64,000 bases of DNA from Pelomyxa schiedti (GCA_020536535.1 JAHLWZ010000455.1:120741-184740); one strand, 5' to 3'. Counted from the first letter of the stretch, positions 1-14,700 are shown. The notes: generated by a model from the sequence alone, not told the origin. Numbers and translations are program-made.

Positions 1-676
1 GCTCTCTGTGCCCGAGATTTCTTGGGACAGGGAGCTGGGTGGGTGGGGGTGGTCTCTTGGCGGGGGTGGGGTGGTCGGATCTGTGCCCCACGACAATTGG
101 AAGAGGTTGCGGGGGTGCTGGTGGGTCTCCTTGGGGTTGCACATCTCACAATCTTCTCATCTTTTTTCTTTCTGATCGAGTCCTGGTTTTGTGTGTAAAA
201 ATGTAAAGCTTCCTAGACTCCATGTTGTTCCCAAGTCACTTCAAAATGAGGGTAGATGTTCCTTTGAAAAAATGGTGATGCAGGTCAGACAAGGAAAAGA
301 GGTATTTCTCACGAAGTTCAACAATAGGTGCCTCAACTGTGGTACTGGTGACTACAGGTTGTCCACATGCCAGAGTTACAGGCATACACCTGACCCATAC
401 TGGAAACTGCAACTTCCAAAATTTTATGAGCCTAGTTGCCGGGAGCAGATTAGCGTCGTTTTTGACATCATGCTTTCTGACTTTTGTAATTTGTGGAGTG
501 TTTGTTGAATTTGGGATTCTGGTGTGGTGCATGTGCCACTTTGGACCCATCAGGCCCCTGGCTTCCTTGGCGTGTTACTTGATTCTCTCACACGTGGCTG
601 AGTCACGCTTGCACGGTGCATCCAAACAGTTTTGGTTTGTCTTCCACGAAATATCCTTTTGATTGCTTGCTGTTCT
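1..676. other. Upstream region, no supported gene
   Basis: The first 200 bases are G- and GT-rich and carry no convincing reading frame. Frames between 191 and 662 on both strands overlap each other, have no recognisable domain and no codon bias, so I treat them as chance. The region probably holds the end of an unseen upstream gene or the promoter of the phosphodiesterase gene that starts near 677. Confidence 0.4.
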
Positions 677-3600
677 ATGTGGAACAAAAAGCGAGTTGAT
701 TGCGGACGGGCTGCGTTTGTTGACGTGGGAGTGGCGTTGTTGTTTTCAGTGGGTGCAGGCTTCATTCTGATCATTTTTTTATTGGCGTTCACTTTCAGCC
801 AAAAAATGTAAAGCTACTGCTCACTCATGGGATTCTCTGTCACCCATCTTAACCCTCTCACGGTTTTCCTTTTCAAGGTATTCTTCCCTGGTGGAAATTA
901 CAAACGAAGCTATTGAAAGGGCAACAATGAAAGCTACCGCAAACCTTGAGACACAGCACCGGGGAATCCATTTTGCCCTGGATACATACTCTTCCATGTT
1001 CGTCAATGCACTGGAAACCCCACGTGTGCCGGCAACGGGGGCGGAATTGGCTTCGTACTCCCTGAGGAACGCTAGCTTTCCACAGTGGAATGGCTCTATT
1101 TATGCCTCATTTGAGGACTTTGGCGGACCTGCAACTGTGCTATGGCATGCAGAAAGGTTTGTTGTGACTCCTCCCTGCCAACTTACTTTTTTTTTTGTTT
1201 CCCTTCCTCAACTTGATTGAAGATACAACCAATCACAGTTGGACAAGCTAATAGATGTGCTATTTTGGCGCACAGGGGGACTTGGCCCTATAATGTCCGG
1301 CCTCATGGAAACGTGGAGTAGTACTGTTTCTCAGATGTATTCAGTTGTTGGGACCTATACCCTCATGTATCCATATTACCCGATGTTTGAGTTCTATGTA
1401 GACCTCGAAAACAATCCCAGGGTAATGGCCTTAGATCCTCTACACAACCCCTCGCGAGCATTCCTTTTAACTCCAGCTTACCTTGACCAACACGGACTCT
1501 GGACTGTTACACTCGCTACTCCAATGTACAGCAGTGATGATTCATATATTGGCCTTGCTGGATTCGACATCCGTCTGACTCGATTTCTGGACTGCATCGA
1601 GCATGCCGGTGGTTTTATTCCATTTGATGCATATGTAGTTATCCTTTCCACCACGGGCACCCTCCTTTTCGTACCACCGAAAGGTGCAAGCGATTGGGCT
1701 CCTGGTCTTTCCAACTTCTCATTTGATAGAATCAGTGGAGATGCAAAATTCAATGAAACGTATTGGAACATTCTCACAAACCCCCTCTACGCTGAGGTTG
1801 CACAGTCCGTTTGCGACTCATCGTATAGCAACAAATGTGTGGCCACCGAAACAGGACACAATGAGGTCCACTTGTGTGGAAACAAGCGCCTCATTTCGTG
1901 GCAGGCTCTCCTTGATTATTGGATCGTCATTTGTGTTGCAGATAGAGACAAAGCTGTGGCAGTGCAAAGAAAAGCCAAGTGGATCAATCTTGTAGTATCT
2001 TCAACTCTTGGGCTAGTTGTTGCTCTTGCTGCAGTGGCATGTATTTTCGACATATTTTTACTCGTTTATATCTAACATCCTTGCTCAACCAAAACAGAGT
2101 ATTGCCGCCTATGTGATTAAAAGAATGCAAAACCGAAGTATGTCCAATAAAATAAATGACCTGCATGCACAACTGGACAAAGAAAGGCACAGTCACCTCC
2201 TCGTTTCAGACAACAACGGGGAAAAGGATACAAAGGGCTTAACTGGTAACATACACAATGTATGGAAGAAACCATTTCGTCGTAAGTCTTAGCAATGAAC
2301 ACAGATAGTTGAGACACTTAAAGGCCTCTGTGGCCAACTGGATGATGAGGACAGTTCCATTGTTCAGGAGGCCATAGCACTTCTTGTTCACAGGGATTTT
2401 TCTGGTATCATCCCCCCAGCGTACACCGAAGTTATTTAAACTCACAATTGCTGCTAGTTGTGCACCCCCGCGCTCCATTGAATGAGACTCAAAAGCGATT
2501 CATCCATGATTGTGGAATCGATGTGCAGGAAAGTGGAAAAGAACCCCCACGTTCGGCGTCAGGTCCCCCGACTCACCGAGAACTAAGTCACGGTAACAAG
2601 GAAAACCTTGCGGCTGTTTTCTATATTGCTCGCAGTGCAGATATCAACAAGTGGGACTTCAGTGTTTTTGAGTATGAGGTAGAGAAATTCGTAATAATAT
2701 TTTTTTCACTGGTCATTTAATTCAATATGTAGAAAGAAACTAAGAAGACTGGTTTGTGTTCTAGCAGTCCTGGGCTTTTACCTTGCCTTCTTTTTGCAAT
2801 ATTGAAGCAGTGGAAACTGTTCAAGTGTCTTGATATCGACAAACATAAGCTTCTTAATTTCGCCCATGCTCTGGATTCGGCCTACTGCTATGGCCAGGAG
2901 CATGGTGCTGAAGAGAATCCTTATCACAACCGCCTTCATGCCGCTGATGTGATGCACTCCATGTTTTACATGCTCAATGTAGCTCGGCGTTGCTCACAGC
3001 CTCTGGACGAGGTTATCACGCCTCTGGATTTGCTTGCTTGTACTATTGCCGCACTCATTCACGATTTCAAACACCCTGGCAGGAACAATAATTTTCTCAA
3101 AGTTACATTACATAAAATACACACATCGTATGGGGATTCAGTATTGGAAAGGCATCATCTCAACATGGCATTTGGCCTTCTTTTTGATGAAAGCAAAAAC
3201 TGCAATGCACTTGCAGGGATGCCTATATCTCAGCAGATAGAATTTCATTCTCTCGTAATGGAACTTGTATTAGCAACAGATATGGCCAAGTACGTCTCCA
3301 GCCTGTGCAAATTAATTCTCACCACTTTTTTTTATTTTATTATTCTTATAATAATACCCACAGGCATGTTGAAATTCTCGACTCTTTCCGGTCCTGGTTC
3401 AGCACACAGTCAAGGCCACCTTCTTCTGGTGATCCAGAGATCCCCCCTTCGCCACTCATACCTTTTATCGACGGAAGAGGGAAGCTTCTTGTATTGCAAG
3501 TACTCATAAAAGCGGCGGACTTGTGCAACGTATTTAGAAAGTGGCAAGACTGTAAAACGTGGACGATGATGCTCGCCAGAGAGCTGTTGCAGCAAGGACA

Positions 3601-3856
3601 AGATGAAGCAAGAATAGGGCTTCCTGTTTCTCAGTTTATGGATGGGTCTCTTCCCCCGGCTGAAGTGCAGGTAAAAAATAGAAAGTACTTCCTTCAAACC
3701 AACATAACCACAGATAACGTTCATTCCACTAATGGTTCTACCACTACTGCACTCCATTGTGGCCCTCTTCCCAGATCTTAAAGATCTTGAGAAAGAAGCA
3801 TGTGCAAACTTGAGGGAGTGGCGAAACGTACTCAGTGGGAAGCCTGGTGCACCATG
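677..3856 (+). CDS. Membrane Cache-domain class I cyclic nucleotide phosphodiesterase
   Basis: Multi-exon gene predicted to hydrolyse cAMP or cGMP to 5'-NMP. Exon 1 (677-807) starts MWNKKRVD and encodes one membrane helix; a phase-2 intron (808-877) and another (1157-1222) join it in frame to a roughly 350-residue extracellular region that looks like a Cache sensor and ends in a second helix near 1980-2035. A cytosolic coiled-coil-like stretch follows (2098-2260). The catalytic domain lies at about 2800-3856 and shows the class I signature: NPYHNRLHAADV, HDFKHPGRNN, ERHHL and KAADLCN. These supply the metal-binding His and Asp residues. The last exon pair, ITFIPLMVLPLL then a helix ending at a TGA at 3854, matches the usual C-terminal helices. 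Some internal introns (near 2034-2097 and 2260-2304) are my best guesses. Substrate preference cannot be read from sequence. Confidence 0.85.
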
Positions 3857-4149
3857 ACATTTGTAAAAAACCAAAAAAAATGATATTGTACAAGATGGCC
3901 CCTGCTTGTGGTGTAAAAAGAATAGAGAAAAAGAACGGAAGATTTACGTGCCTTTAGTAGACACGAGTTTTATTTAACGTTTAAATAAGCGCTACATAGA
4001 TCAGGGGGTTAGTGGTGTCAAAAGGGTGATGTAATTAGCAGGTGTCAAATCCAGATTTGGATCAGTTGTAGTTGTCTTTCAGTTAAGACGTTTTGGCAGA
4101 TCTCAAAAAAAAAGTGAAGATCTCAAAGCGGTGCTCACTGCTCGCGAGT

Positions 4150-6174
4150 ATGAACGGGGAGCTGTTAAGGATTGTGGCGTGTATAATTGTGCTGTGGACT
4201 GGAGCCACATGCGGATCTAAGAGTAAAGGAGCGTGCCAATTTGGGCTGTGCTATACTTTGAACAAGGCCGACTGCTTAAACGATCAAGAGTGCGCTTGGA
4301 ATGCAGAATGGGAATGTGAAGTGGACAACTGCTTGGCATCTTTGTCAAAAACTGAATGTCACTGGGATCCAAGGTTTGTACAAAGTGTTGGCTTTTCTTT
4401 TAATCTTTTTTTCCGTTAGATGCTTCTGGGGTACCTGCTTATTGTGAGTGGTAAAGGCGAATCTTACCGGGTTTTAGATTCTGGTATTTGTCGTTCAACG
4501 TGTTTGCATCATGCAAAATCGCGTCAAGAGTGTGAGATGTATAATGAATGTAAGTGGTCTGCTTCCACAAAGGACAAAAAAGAAGACAAGGCCGCCTGTA
4601 TCCAGAAGAGGTTAGAGAGATTGTTCTTACCTATTTCTAATGCAGCTTTTTAAGCTATGGCAATGCATCTTGTCTCAAGTCTGCCTCTTAGTGCTTAGTT
4701 CTACTATTTTTGTAAAGAAATTTCCAGATTCAAGTCGGCAGAAACATGTTTGGCAGATTTTTGCTATTGGGACTATTTCACAAATACCTGTATGAGGATT
4801 TATTTCGTGGTGGTTTTGGCTCCCCATCATGAATAGGTAGAAAGCCCGGGACTACGGACAGGAAATGCGAGAATAAAAACTATACTGTATGAATTCTCCT
4901 TCAGGAAGTCTGTGGATAACAAGAATGCGTGTAGGAATGTCTTGATAATAAAAAATGCATGTGGGTTCCATCTGATGGAGTACTCGCAATTGGTATGTTA
5001 CCTTAATTCCGTTCTTGGGATAAAACTGTTGCACAGAAAAGTGCACTCCTGATCAGTGTGCACTTCTGAGTAAAAGTCGGTGTCGAAAGGCTTGGTCAGT
5101 GTGCTCATGGAATGCAACATCGAGGACTTGCAGGTGAGACTGAGGTGTTCTGATTAGTTTGACTAAAAATGTCAAAGGAACTTATGTGCCGGAAATGATA
5201 TCAATATTTGTTCCAAGAATCCCCAGTGTGTATGGGTTCAACCATATGATGACATACAGGGTCTTTGTCGAAGAGGGTTATGCAGTAGTTTGGCACAGAC
5301 CAACTCTTCTCTGTGCCAGAGTATAAATCCCCTTTTTGTATGTGCAGTTTCTAATTCTCCACTTTCAGGTTCCCCATTAAACTGTGTCTGGGATCCAGAT
5401 TTGAGGAAGTGTTCAACTGATGTATGTGTAATTGCTTCAACTGAAGAGGTAGTGCATCGATTTGAAACTCCTCATTTGCAAAAATGGAGTACAGGTCTGC
5501 AACAGTCTGTCCATAGGAAATAGGCAGTGCAAATGGAGCAGTACTACCAAATGCCGTGATGTGTGTCTAAAGGCTAGTACCCAAGAGGAGTGCCTTATTG
5601 CGTCAAAGACGGGGCAGTGCTACTGGAATGAAACCACACGATTTTGCTCTTTTGGTTTGGGGAATTGTCTTAATGGTTCTTACTCCATGGCTAGTAAGTG
5701 GATACAAACTGTGCTCAAATAAAACAAGCTCGGTTTCCTGTTCCGCGTATGTAAGAAAAGGCGTTTAACGAACTGACCTTTTACAGAACAACTATATGTA
5801 AATGGACTGCTGATGGATGTATCTATAATGCACTGTGTAGTCCACTGCAGGTACTCAAAAAACTATCAGAGAAATTAAACAAACATGCCAAAAAGGAGAA
5901 GGCATCATGTAACAGAGAAGCAGGTTATTACTTATATTACCTTAAGCCCGTGCAATAGCTCAACTATGGAACAGAGTGTGCATGGGATTCAACAAAGCAG
6001 TTATGCGTGAGCACGTGTGGCTCAATTCGGGACATAAGCAGTTGCACAGCGACGGGGACTTGCCTATGGGTCGAACCATTTGACCCCTTTAAAACTGTGA
6101 TGATTATCCTGTGCTGTGTGGCTGGGGTCCTCGTCCTTGGAATAGTGTGCTCCGCTCCTTCAATTCAAATCTAA
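4150..6174 (+). CDS. Cysteine-rich secreted or surface protein with C-terminal hydrophobic anchor
   Basis: Chosen start MNGELLRIVACIIVLW gives a clear signal peptide. The rest, spread over many small exons, repeats a short Cys/Trp unit of the form C-x(3-5)-C-x-W-(x)n-C, for example DCLNDQECAWNAEWECEV, KTECHWD, QCKWSS, GQCYWNET and GTCLWVEPFD, roughly a dozen times. The end has a hydrophobic segment (near 6094-6160, VMIILCCVAGVLVLGIV) followed by a few residues and TAA, so the protein is probably anchored by a helix or GPI-like signal. The spacing resembles disulfide-bonded surface proteins of protists, but I recognise no named family. Exon borders in 4700-5300 and 5700-6000 are uncertain. Confidence 0.65.
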
Positions 6175-6525
6175 TCGCAATACATTAGGCAGCTACAACC
6201 ATCGCGTGTACCCACTACAAATGTAAAAAGATAAAGGCTCCATTCCTGGGTTACATGTATGCACTCAACCTTCTTTCTCTCAACATTCACAAAAAAAAGG
6301 CTGTTGCACACAAGCAAAGGCAACACCGTGGATTTGTTTGGCGAGAACGTTCCGCAAACAGAAACAACCACTGACTCCAACAATATCTTAACTTCTAGTT
6401 GAATGAAGGGATATTTCCACAGTCATTTTTCTTGCGAAAGATGCTGGGTGGCCCATCATCGCTTTTTTTTTCTTTCCCTGAAAAGGGATCGATCTGGTTT
6501 TGTCGCTACGCGAAATCGAGCGGTC

Positions 6526-8412
6526 ATGTCGTTGGCTGTTGTTGTGGTTGTGGTGACCCTCGTCGTTGGTGGTGCCGTGGCTACCACATACCCTGACATC
6601 GATGCTATTGTGGAGTACATCGTGTCTGATTCTGTAAGCGATCCCTTCCGCTCTACTTGCCACATTCGTAGTTCCCTTATGGTGCCCTCCTTCCTTGGTG
6701 GTTCTTGCAGGCTCAATATGAGAGACTGGGAGTATTGACTGACAATTACCCATCACGGATGTCTAGCAGTCAAGTACTGGAAGGTTCATTTTATGCAGTT
6801 GCATTCCCCCCACTTTCAGTGGCGAGAATCCACCAACGCTCTCCCCAAAAGATGCCATTGATTGGTGCTACTCTGAGATGGTAGCTGAGGGAATGCAGGC
6901 ACATACCGAGGATGTTGAAGTTCCAAATTGGTATCACAATCACGAAAACGACCTGCTTGCACTACTGTCCCCTGGAATGCAAAGGAACCTTACTGTTACG
7001 GCTCTAGGAAGTTCAATAGGAACAAGTTGACCTGACTTGTTTACATTACCACTCATTATTTATAGGCGGTATCACTGCTACTGCTCTGGTTGTTTCTAGT
7101 TTTGAGGAACTTACCAATAGAAGCGCGGATGCTGTTGGAAAAAGTATAACCACACTTGAATTGCACATCAACCCACAATCTTAGTTGTTGTTTATGATGT
7201 ACCTTTTACCACCTATGGAGAAGCCGCAGCGTACCGATGGCATGGTGCTGAAGAGGCTGCAAAAGTTGGAGCGTAATTCTCTCATCCGAAATTTTATATA
7301 TCTCTGATTTCTGGTGCACTTCAGGGTTGCTTCTTTGACAATGTCTGTTACCTCCAAATCCCTCTACACTCTTCACAAAGGGGATTCAATTACTGCCTCA
7401 ATACCAGCTGGATCAATTACCAGTAACCTTCTTCGCTATTACACAGCATTTGATTTGACTTGTCTTTCCCTTTTATGTAGCGGAAGATGCGGCAATGCTC
7501 CACAGAATGCAACACAGAAACACAGTATTTATTTACATACTAAAGGCGAATTCCAAAACACATCATAGCCACCTCTGTTACACCTTGTTCTCGACTGTGA
7601 GCTTCGAGGGACTGCAACATCTAGAAACCTTATTGTAGATATTCCTGGCACTGAAATTCCAAATGAGCTAGTCATTGTTAGTGGCCATTTCGACACGTGC
7701 ATAACCTCTAAATATAATTAATTAAAGCAATAAACGCGAAGTTCATGCTTTTTAGATGGGATGACTATTTCCCAGGAGCTCATGATGATGGAGCTGGAAC
7801 ATTTGCGGCCTGGCAAGTTGTGCGTGCACTACACTTTACAGGACTTTCTGCACGTCGTACTATACGCGCAATATTCTGGACATGTGAGGAGTTCGGCTGG
7901 GATCTCTCAGGATATGGTGGCGAATCTTATGCTGCTGCACACGCTTCTGAACTTGGGAACTACTCATTGGCCATCGAGATGGACTCAGGGGCATTTGCGC
8001 CATCCTATTGGTCTTTTACTGGTACTGATGAGGCTATAGAAGCATTACAGCCTGTTGTGGAACAATTGAACCTGTACGGAATGAACACCACTGTAATTAG
8101 GGGGCCCGCCGGTGTTGGTGTGTAGAACAAGTACAAGTTAAACCAAAATAATGTTGACTATCCTCAGATACAGAAGCAATGGAGAGAGCTGGAGTACCCG
8201 CAATGACTCTCGAAGTTGATGTTACAGACACTACCTACTACAGCTTCCATCATACCCGAGCGGATTCATTTGACAAAGTCGCTATCAAGGATTTCAATGA
8301 TTGCTCAGCAGCACTAGCAGTAATGACGAAAATGGTAGCAGATATGGACACACTCCTACCACGCACACAAGCTAAGAACCCCAAAGCGGCATTCTCGGCA
8401 GGCGATTTTTGA
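6526..8412 (+). CDS. Secreted M28-family metallopeptidase (carboxypeptidase Q-like)
   Basis: Begins MSLAVVVVVVTLVVGGAVA, a signal peptide, so the enzyme enters the secretory pathway. It is probably a zinc exopeptidase acting in the lysosome or outside the cell. Exons join to give YERLGVLTDNYPSRMSSS, typical of the N-terminal region of CPQ, then a protease-associated-like insert with GAVASLTMSVTSKSLYT-type sequence. The metal site reads IVSGHFDTW across a GT-AG intron near 7697-7755, then GAHDDGAGT, WTCEEFGW and EMDSG, giving the His, Asp, Glu-Glu and Asp ligands or base. A late HHTRADSFDKV supplies the last His. About 500 residues, the usual size for the family. It has at least eight introns. 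All expected catalytic residues appear present. Confidence 0.85.
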
Positions 8413-8786
8413 TCCAGGACCCATAAGTACCCCCCCACAGAATACCTACATCTAAAAAGAAGGCCAAACTCACAAAAATCTCGGGAGTGCGAAGTTGTGC
8501 TGTTACTTCGGTTGCTTGAAATTCAAAGATTATCAAAAAACAATGAAGAGCGCAGCACAAGGACGCCAGCAAAATTTTCAATTAAAAAAATTCCTTCGAC
8601 TTCTACCCAGAATGTCGTACGCAGACAACGCCACCACTCCTTTTTTTCCCACTGAAAGTGTGGGGTTTTCCCGGGCTCTCAATTGAGTAACTTGACGACA
8701 TCAACGTCTGTTGCCCGGTAATCAATCGCGATTCCTGTAACGAAATTCTGGGACTAGTACAAAAAGAACAACAAACACAGCCGAAG
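8413..8786. other. Intergenic region, no gene seen
   Basis: Between the M28 stop and the ankyrin-gene start. It contains the 14-mer ACTAGTACAAAAAG (near 8754), which recurs just before the in-frame Met at 9098. I see no coding signal. Confidence 0.4.
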
Positions 8787-11700
8787 ATGACGGACAAGTG
8801 CCAATGCGGACGTTTCGACCCGGATCTCTGGCGTAGAGACCGATGCAAGACGTGTTTTCACAGCAATGCACAACACACTCCAGACGGATGGTGATCGACC
8901 AACTTTTTTCTTTGTTTTGTTTCGCGTTGTTTTTGGTTCCTCTTGCTCGATTCCACTCTCTCTTCTCTCGTTGTTGGTAGTGAGTGGTTAATGTGTGAAT
9001 TAGCACCGGGGAACAAAGTGGCGACAGAGCTACGCGGGCCACGTCACGGACAACCATTCCTGCTTCAACAAGCTTCGGCAGACTAGTACAAAAAGTCATG
9101 GCTGAATCCGCCAACGACAAAACCGCTACCGCAGAGAAACCCACCACGTCAACAACAGCGACGCCGGCTCAGACACAGGCCGAGACCCCGACTACGCCGG
9201 CAAAGACCGAGACCCAGGCGCAGACGCCGGCCCAGACAACTGCGCCCACGACGACGGCTACGCCTGCCGAGGCCACCGGGGCGATTCACAGGTCTTCTTC
9301 TGGCTTGGCTGCAAGGCTTGCCTTGTTTTCCGGCGGCAGCGAGCAGGCCCCGGCCCCGACGGTGCACCCGGGCAGGGGCGCGTCCCAGCCGACACTCACG
9401 AGAACTCCCTCCAAGACTTTCGGGTCTGGCGCTCTGCGGGCTTCTCCGGGAGACGCCTCGGCTTCCAAGACCCCCACTAAGACACCTGGTGACTCCAGCG
9501 TCGCCAAGCCGGTCCGTACATTTGGTAGTCATGTGGTATCGCCTAAACCGCCGGCAGTCGAAACTTCTGCTGAAAGCACAACTGCAACGGCAACCCCCAT
9601 GAAACCAGCTTCCACTGCTTCCGCTACAGTTGAATCTCCCATGAAATCAACTTCTTCCACCTCAACTGCAGTTGAATCCCACGAAGAGATACCCCCCGTT
9701 TCGGGCTATACTACGGATATCACCCCAGTAACCAGTTCTACATCAGACAGCACCCCAATGACTGTGGCGTCGGTTAAAGCAGCAGTATTATTTAGGGATC
9801 CCCTTATCTCTGCCAAGGTTTGCCAAAAATATGCACGCACCTTATAATGTGTACAACAGAAAACTCTTGATAATGCCATTGCAGCCACCCCTAATACCAC
9901 CGTTGGTTCTACTGACCAAAGGCGCGAATTTTTCCGCGAACTTGAGGCCATGTCACAACGTATACGCACTCAAACAAACTCAGGAACGAATACCTCTGAA
10001 GTACAAAAAGTTCCCAAAAATATTACTCTTATCGTTGCTGTAGTTGGTTGTATGGATGCCTGATTTTGCCAAGCATATCACTCATATGAAACAAAAATCA
10101 AATCTGTGTTCCACATTCTCTGCTGTCATCACCGTTTTTCGTGCTTCAGTAACTGTAATGTCTGAGATATTGTGTTCCATGCTGAAGGGTGAAAAGGTTG
10201 GTTTTCTTTCATGTGCTGAACTAATGCTTGGTAGATGATTGATGTGATCAAACTAGACACTTCTATTACTGGGTACAATTGCCTCCATGTGTGTGCACTT
10301 ATAGGAAGTGCAAATGTGATGCAGCAATGCATTTCTCAAGCAAGTGCCGAAACACTGGTAATCATTAGTAGTCAAACATTGCTAAGTTTTTACTGACTAT
10401 CCCTTAGAGTAAATTAAATGCCCCTACCGCAAAAGAGAAATTGTTTCCTGTGCATATTGCAACCATTTTGGATAATTGTGAGATGCTAGAGATTCTCCGA
10501 GGAGCTGGAAATACATTAGTCACACCTAAGTTCAAAGGAGATACCATTGCACATTTGGCAGTGCGTTATGCTGGGTCACGAAAGATGTTGCAGTTGGTTT
10601 GTAGGTCTGCACTCAGATTTGTTACTCTTTGCTGATTTGACCCTCAGTGAACCCTACATTGCACTTGGCCTTCATGAAGGAAATCAGGCTGGTGACTTTC
10701 CTCTGCACTTACTGCCCGAATCAACGGCTACTGAAAAAGAAGCCATTTGGACAGAGAGCTTTTCTTGTTGCTCCCTTAATCTTAGTTCCCAAGACTCGAA
10801 TGGGTGCACAATTTTACACAGGTTCTCTTGTAAAGCTAATTGTCATCCACTAATTTCTACCAGAGCAATTGCGGCACTCGAAGTACCTATTGTAAAAATG
10901 CTCCTTTCTTCCGATGCGCTCGATCCAAATGCCGTAGATAAGCTTGAGAGAACCTGCTGGCATCATGCACTTACTACCCTTGCTAAAACTGGAGTAACTC
11001 CAGCAAGGATTTCTGTTTTGCAACTTCTACTTGGTTGCCCAAGGTTAACAAACATTAACAAGCCTGACAGCAAAGGATTGACACCAATTCAAATGTTTGT
11101 TGTTAATTGAGCATTCCAACATATCTAATTACAAGTAAGGGCAACAGCAGCGAAAGCAACGGCGGTGATACAATTACTGTGTTCTGGTAAAGGAGTTGAA
11201 ATAAGTGTTACCACCCTTGACTGTGCAGCCAAGTATGGGGCTGAAGGGTGGCCACTGATGGATATGTTCCTAAAGACTGGGAAATGTGCCATTAAGGTTC
11301 TTTCCCCTTATCCTTTTTTTCCCTTTCCTAAGTACCATTTCCAGGGCAACAAAGTGATGGAAATCCTGTTGGCTGGGAAAAACGTCCAAATTGTTAGTGA
11401 CGTGGCCAAAAAATATCCTCAAGTGATTACCGATATGGTGCATTTGCAATTTTACTACTACCAACCCTAACTATGGATACAAAAACAGGCACCCACTGTT
11501 CTAGACTCTATCATTGAAAAAGCTGTTCTCTATAAACAGCTGGAAATCATTACAATCCTTGTTGGCGTTGATAAAGTCAACAGATTCACTAATTCTGTAG
11601 GACCGTCCGCATTTCTACGTTCCTGTGGTGCGCCTCACATGGCAGTTCAACTCGCAGCCCATGTTGAAGAATGCTTACCACTGATGACTGAAATTCTTTC

Positions 11701-14700
11701 GTCACCGCATGTCGATATAATGCCCACTGCCATTCATTTTGCAGAAAAGCATGAAAGGGAAGAAATCTGTGAACCTCTAATGAAGATGTTCGTTGTGCAT
11801 GGAAGTGTCCGTTGTACAGATCTGATGCTTGCCATCAAATGTTCCGTGGAATCGCCATTATTCTCCATTATTTCGTCTTCTGCGCACTTTAAGGTGAACG
11901 AACCCTCTAGCAAAGGCGGTTATATCCTGCATGAGATTCAGGACAACGACAGTTTATTAGCAGTTCTTAAATTGGACCCCGATCTTTCCGTACTTGACAA
12001 GAACGAAAGCACACCACTCATGATATATGCCTTAAAATCTATTGTCATGGCAAACACAATAATCAAGGCTGGGTCCCCAATAAACACGAAGGACAAACAA
12101 GGGAATACCCCACTGCACAATGCAAGCTGGTCTGAGGAGTTATGTGCTGCCTTGTTTGAGAAGGGCGCAACAGTTGATGTAGTGAACCAAGCCAATGAAA
12201 CACCCCTACACTTGGCCGTGAAAAAATCTCTGGCCGCAACGTCATTACTTCTTGAGCACGGTGCTGCAGCAAATGCAACTGACTTAAACGGAAATGTTCC
12301 TGTAGAGACACTCTTACTATTAACAGGGGATAAAAAGTACAGAGAATCTGACGCAGTCGTTGTATTCCAAGTTTGTAATGGAGATATATTACTTCTTCTA
12401 ATTTTATCCTCAGAAAATGCTTTCTACACCCGGGTTTGATGTTAATGTAAAATTTAAGAGTGGTAACACTCTTTTGGGAATAGCAATGGCTTATGATTTA
12501 AACCAATTCGTTGAAATCTTGATGCAATACGAGAACTTGGATTGCAGTTGCACTTTTATGTACACTGTTTGTCAGAAGAAGTACACAATAACTCCTCTTC
12601 TCAAGTGCTTCGTGACAGGAAATATGGTGTGTGATCTTTCATCAAGATCCCAAGCTAACGCCAGACAGGAAGGCGCATTGAACTTGCTTCAAAGACCAGG
12701 TGGGGGTGTTATTTCAGAAACCTGTGAGTGGAATCCCATTCACCTTGCTTGTTTTCTTGGCCAACCTCAGATTTTATCTGCCTTACTGGAACAGGAATCC
12801 CAAGCCTGTGGTGCTAATGCGAAGCGCCCAAGCCAAGCACTGTGCAAAATGACGGGTCTAAGTTCATTCCATACAGCTTCACACAACCATTCGTGCGATT
12901 GCATGAATGCCCTCCTTTCACATGCAAAATGGAACTCCTCCTTGTGCACTCCTGATAGCAAGACCCCACTTCAGGTACATGTCCCTCCCTTTTTTTTTTT
13001 TTTTTTGCTGAGCTTACACTTGATTAGTTTGCGCTAGAGCATCTTCCCCCCTTCACTAGCACTGCCAGTTTGTTCCTCAGTCACACAGATCCAAGTAACG
13101 CTTTAACATCTACCTGGGAGAAATCAAAGGAAGAGAATGAGGCACTACTTGAACAACAGATCCAATCTGAATGGTACCCCATGATGCAAATAATGAGAGG
13201 AGACTTCCCTTTTGAAAAATGGGAATTCACAGGAATATTTAAAACCACTGGACAGATTGTTGCTGGTGATCCAGCCGAGTTTTCTCGGTTATTCCCTCAA
13301 CTCGATGAGGCTAGTTTTGTGGAAATGGTGCAGTTTGCTGAAGACCTTCAAGAGGGGGATATACCTACATTACTGTGCACTACCCCACCTGAACACGGGA
13401 AACTTGTGCCACTTGGCCCGAAGTACTTCAACGTTCCACACTTTTTTTTTTTTGTACTCCCTACATTCCTCTGAACTGCTCCAAGGTTATTATACTATGG
13501 AACTGACACTCAAGTTCTTAAAGACGTCAAAGTAACATACTGTGGCAAACTTCTTGTTTTTATACATGCAAAGTGCTGCAGTACACTCGTTTTTGTGACC
13601 CATGCCCGTCGACCTCTTGTTTTTATGTGGTCTAATATCGCATTCTCACCAAAATTTACCAATGTTGTGATGCAATTTATAACGAGATGGAATGCATGTT
13701 GTCTTACTGCCGCTAAAATTCATGACTTCTGTTTCGTTGACGAGGAGTTACCTGGTGGTCTCTTTTGCACGGATTCGCGCTCACCACAACAACAAACACA
13801 ACAAGATGAAGAAAATATTCAACAGATCAAGCAACTACTCAAATCAATGGAGACCGAACTTACACATATAAAACGAGAACCAACCGAAGAGCATGTCCCA
13901 GATGTCCCTTCTGAGGAAAGAATCGTTTCTGAAACAACCAGCATTCCAGCTACTCAACCAAGTGACGCTCCTGTCCACGATTTGCAAAAAGAGGCTCTAC
14001 CAAAAGAAGAGGTAGTTGTGGAATCATGCAGAGAAAGCATTGAAGAATCTTCTGCAACCACACCAACAACACAGGAAACGGAACACACTGGAGAAACCAA
14101 AGATATCAAGACCGTTTCAGAATCTATAGTGTCGGAATCCACGATGCCCGAAATCACCCCAGGTCCAACGACCACACAGGAAAATGCCGTACAAGCAACT
14201 ACTGTACCAGAATCTACAGTGATTGAAAATCCCTCCAGCACAACCACTGCACAGGAAACTGCCGTGCCAACACCCACAGTTCTGGAAGCCACCAGCAATA
14301 CAATAACCACACAGGAAAATACTGTATCGGAACCCACTGTGCTCCAATCGGCCGTGCCAGAAGAAACCCCCGTTCCCGCGGTGACACAGGAAGCCGTGCC
14401 AGAAACCACACTGCCAAAAGCCACCTTGGATACAACAATCACGCAGGAAACTGTTGAGACTGAAACCAAATCCACCGTGCCTGAAACCACTCCGGAGCCA
14501 ACAACCACACAAGAAACCAGCGTGTCAGAATTTGCTGTGCCCGAATCCAAGTCAACAGAGCAGGAAGCCACATCCATCCCAACAACCACACAGGAAACCA
14601 CTGCACCTGAAACCACTCTGGAGCCAACAACCACACAAGAAACCAGCGCCTCAGAATCCGCCTTGGCCGAAGCCAAGACAACAGAGCAGGAAGCCACTCC

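Noticed and set aside
191-662. Three overlapping frames before the phosphodiesterase
   Set aside because: No domain, no codon signal and mutual overlap. The supported start is the membrane-helix exon at 677.
7697-7755. A second GC-AG intron in the M28 gene
   Set aside because: Shifting the border by two bases gives an ordinary GT donor (AC/GTGCAT) and keeps the HFDTWDD sequence.
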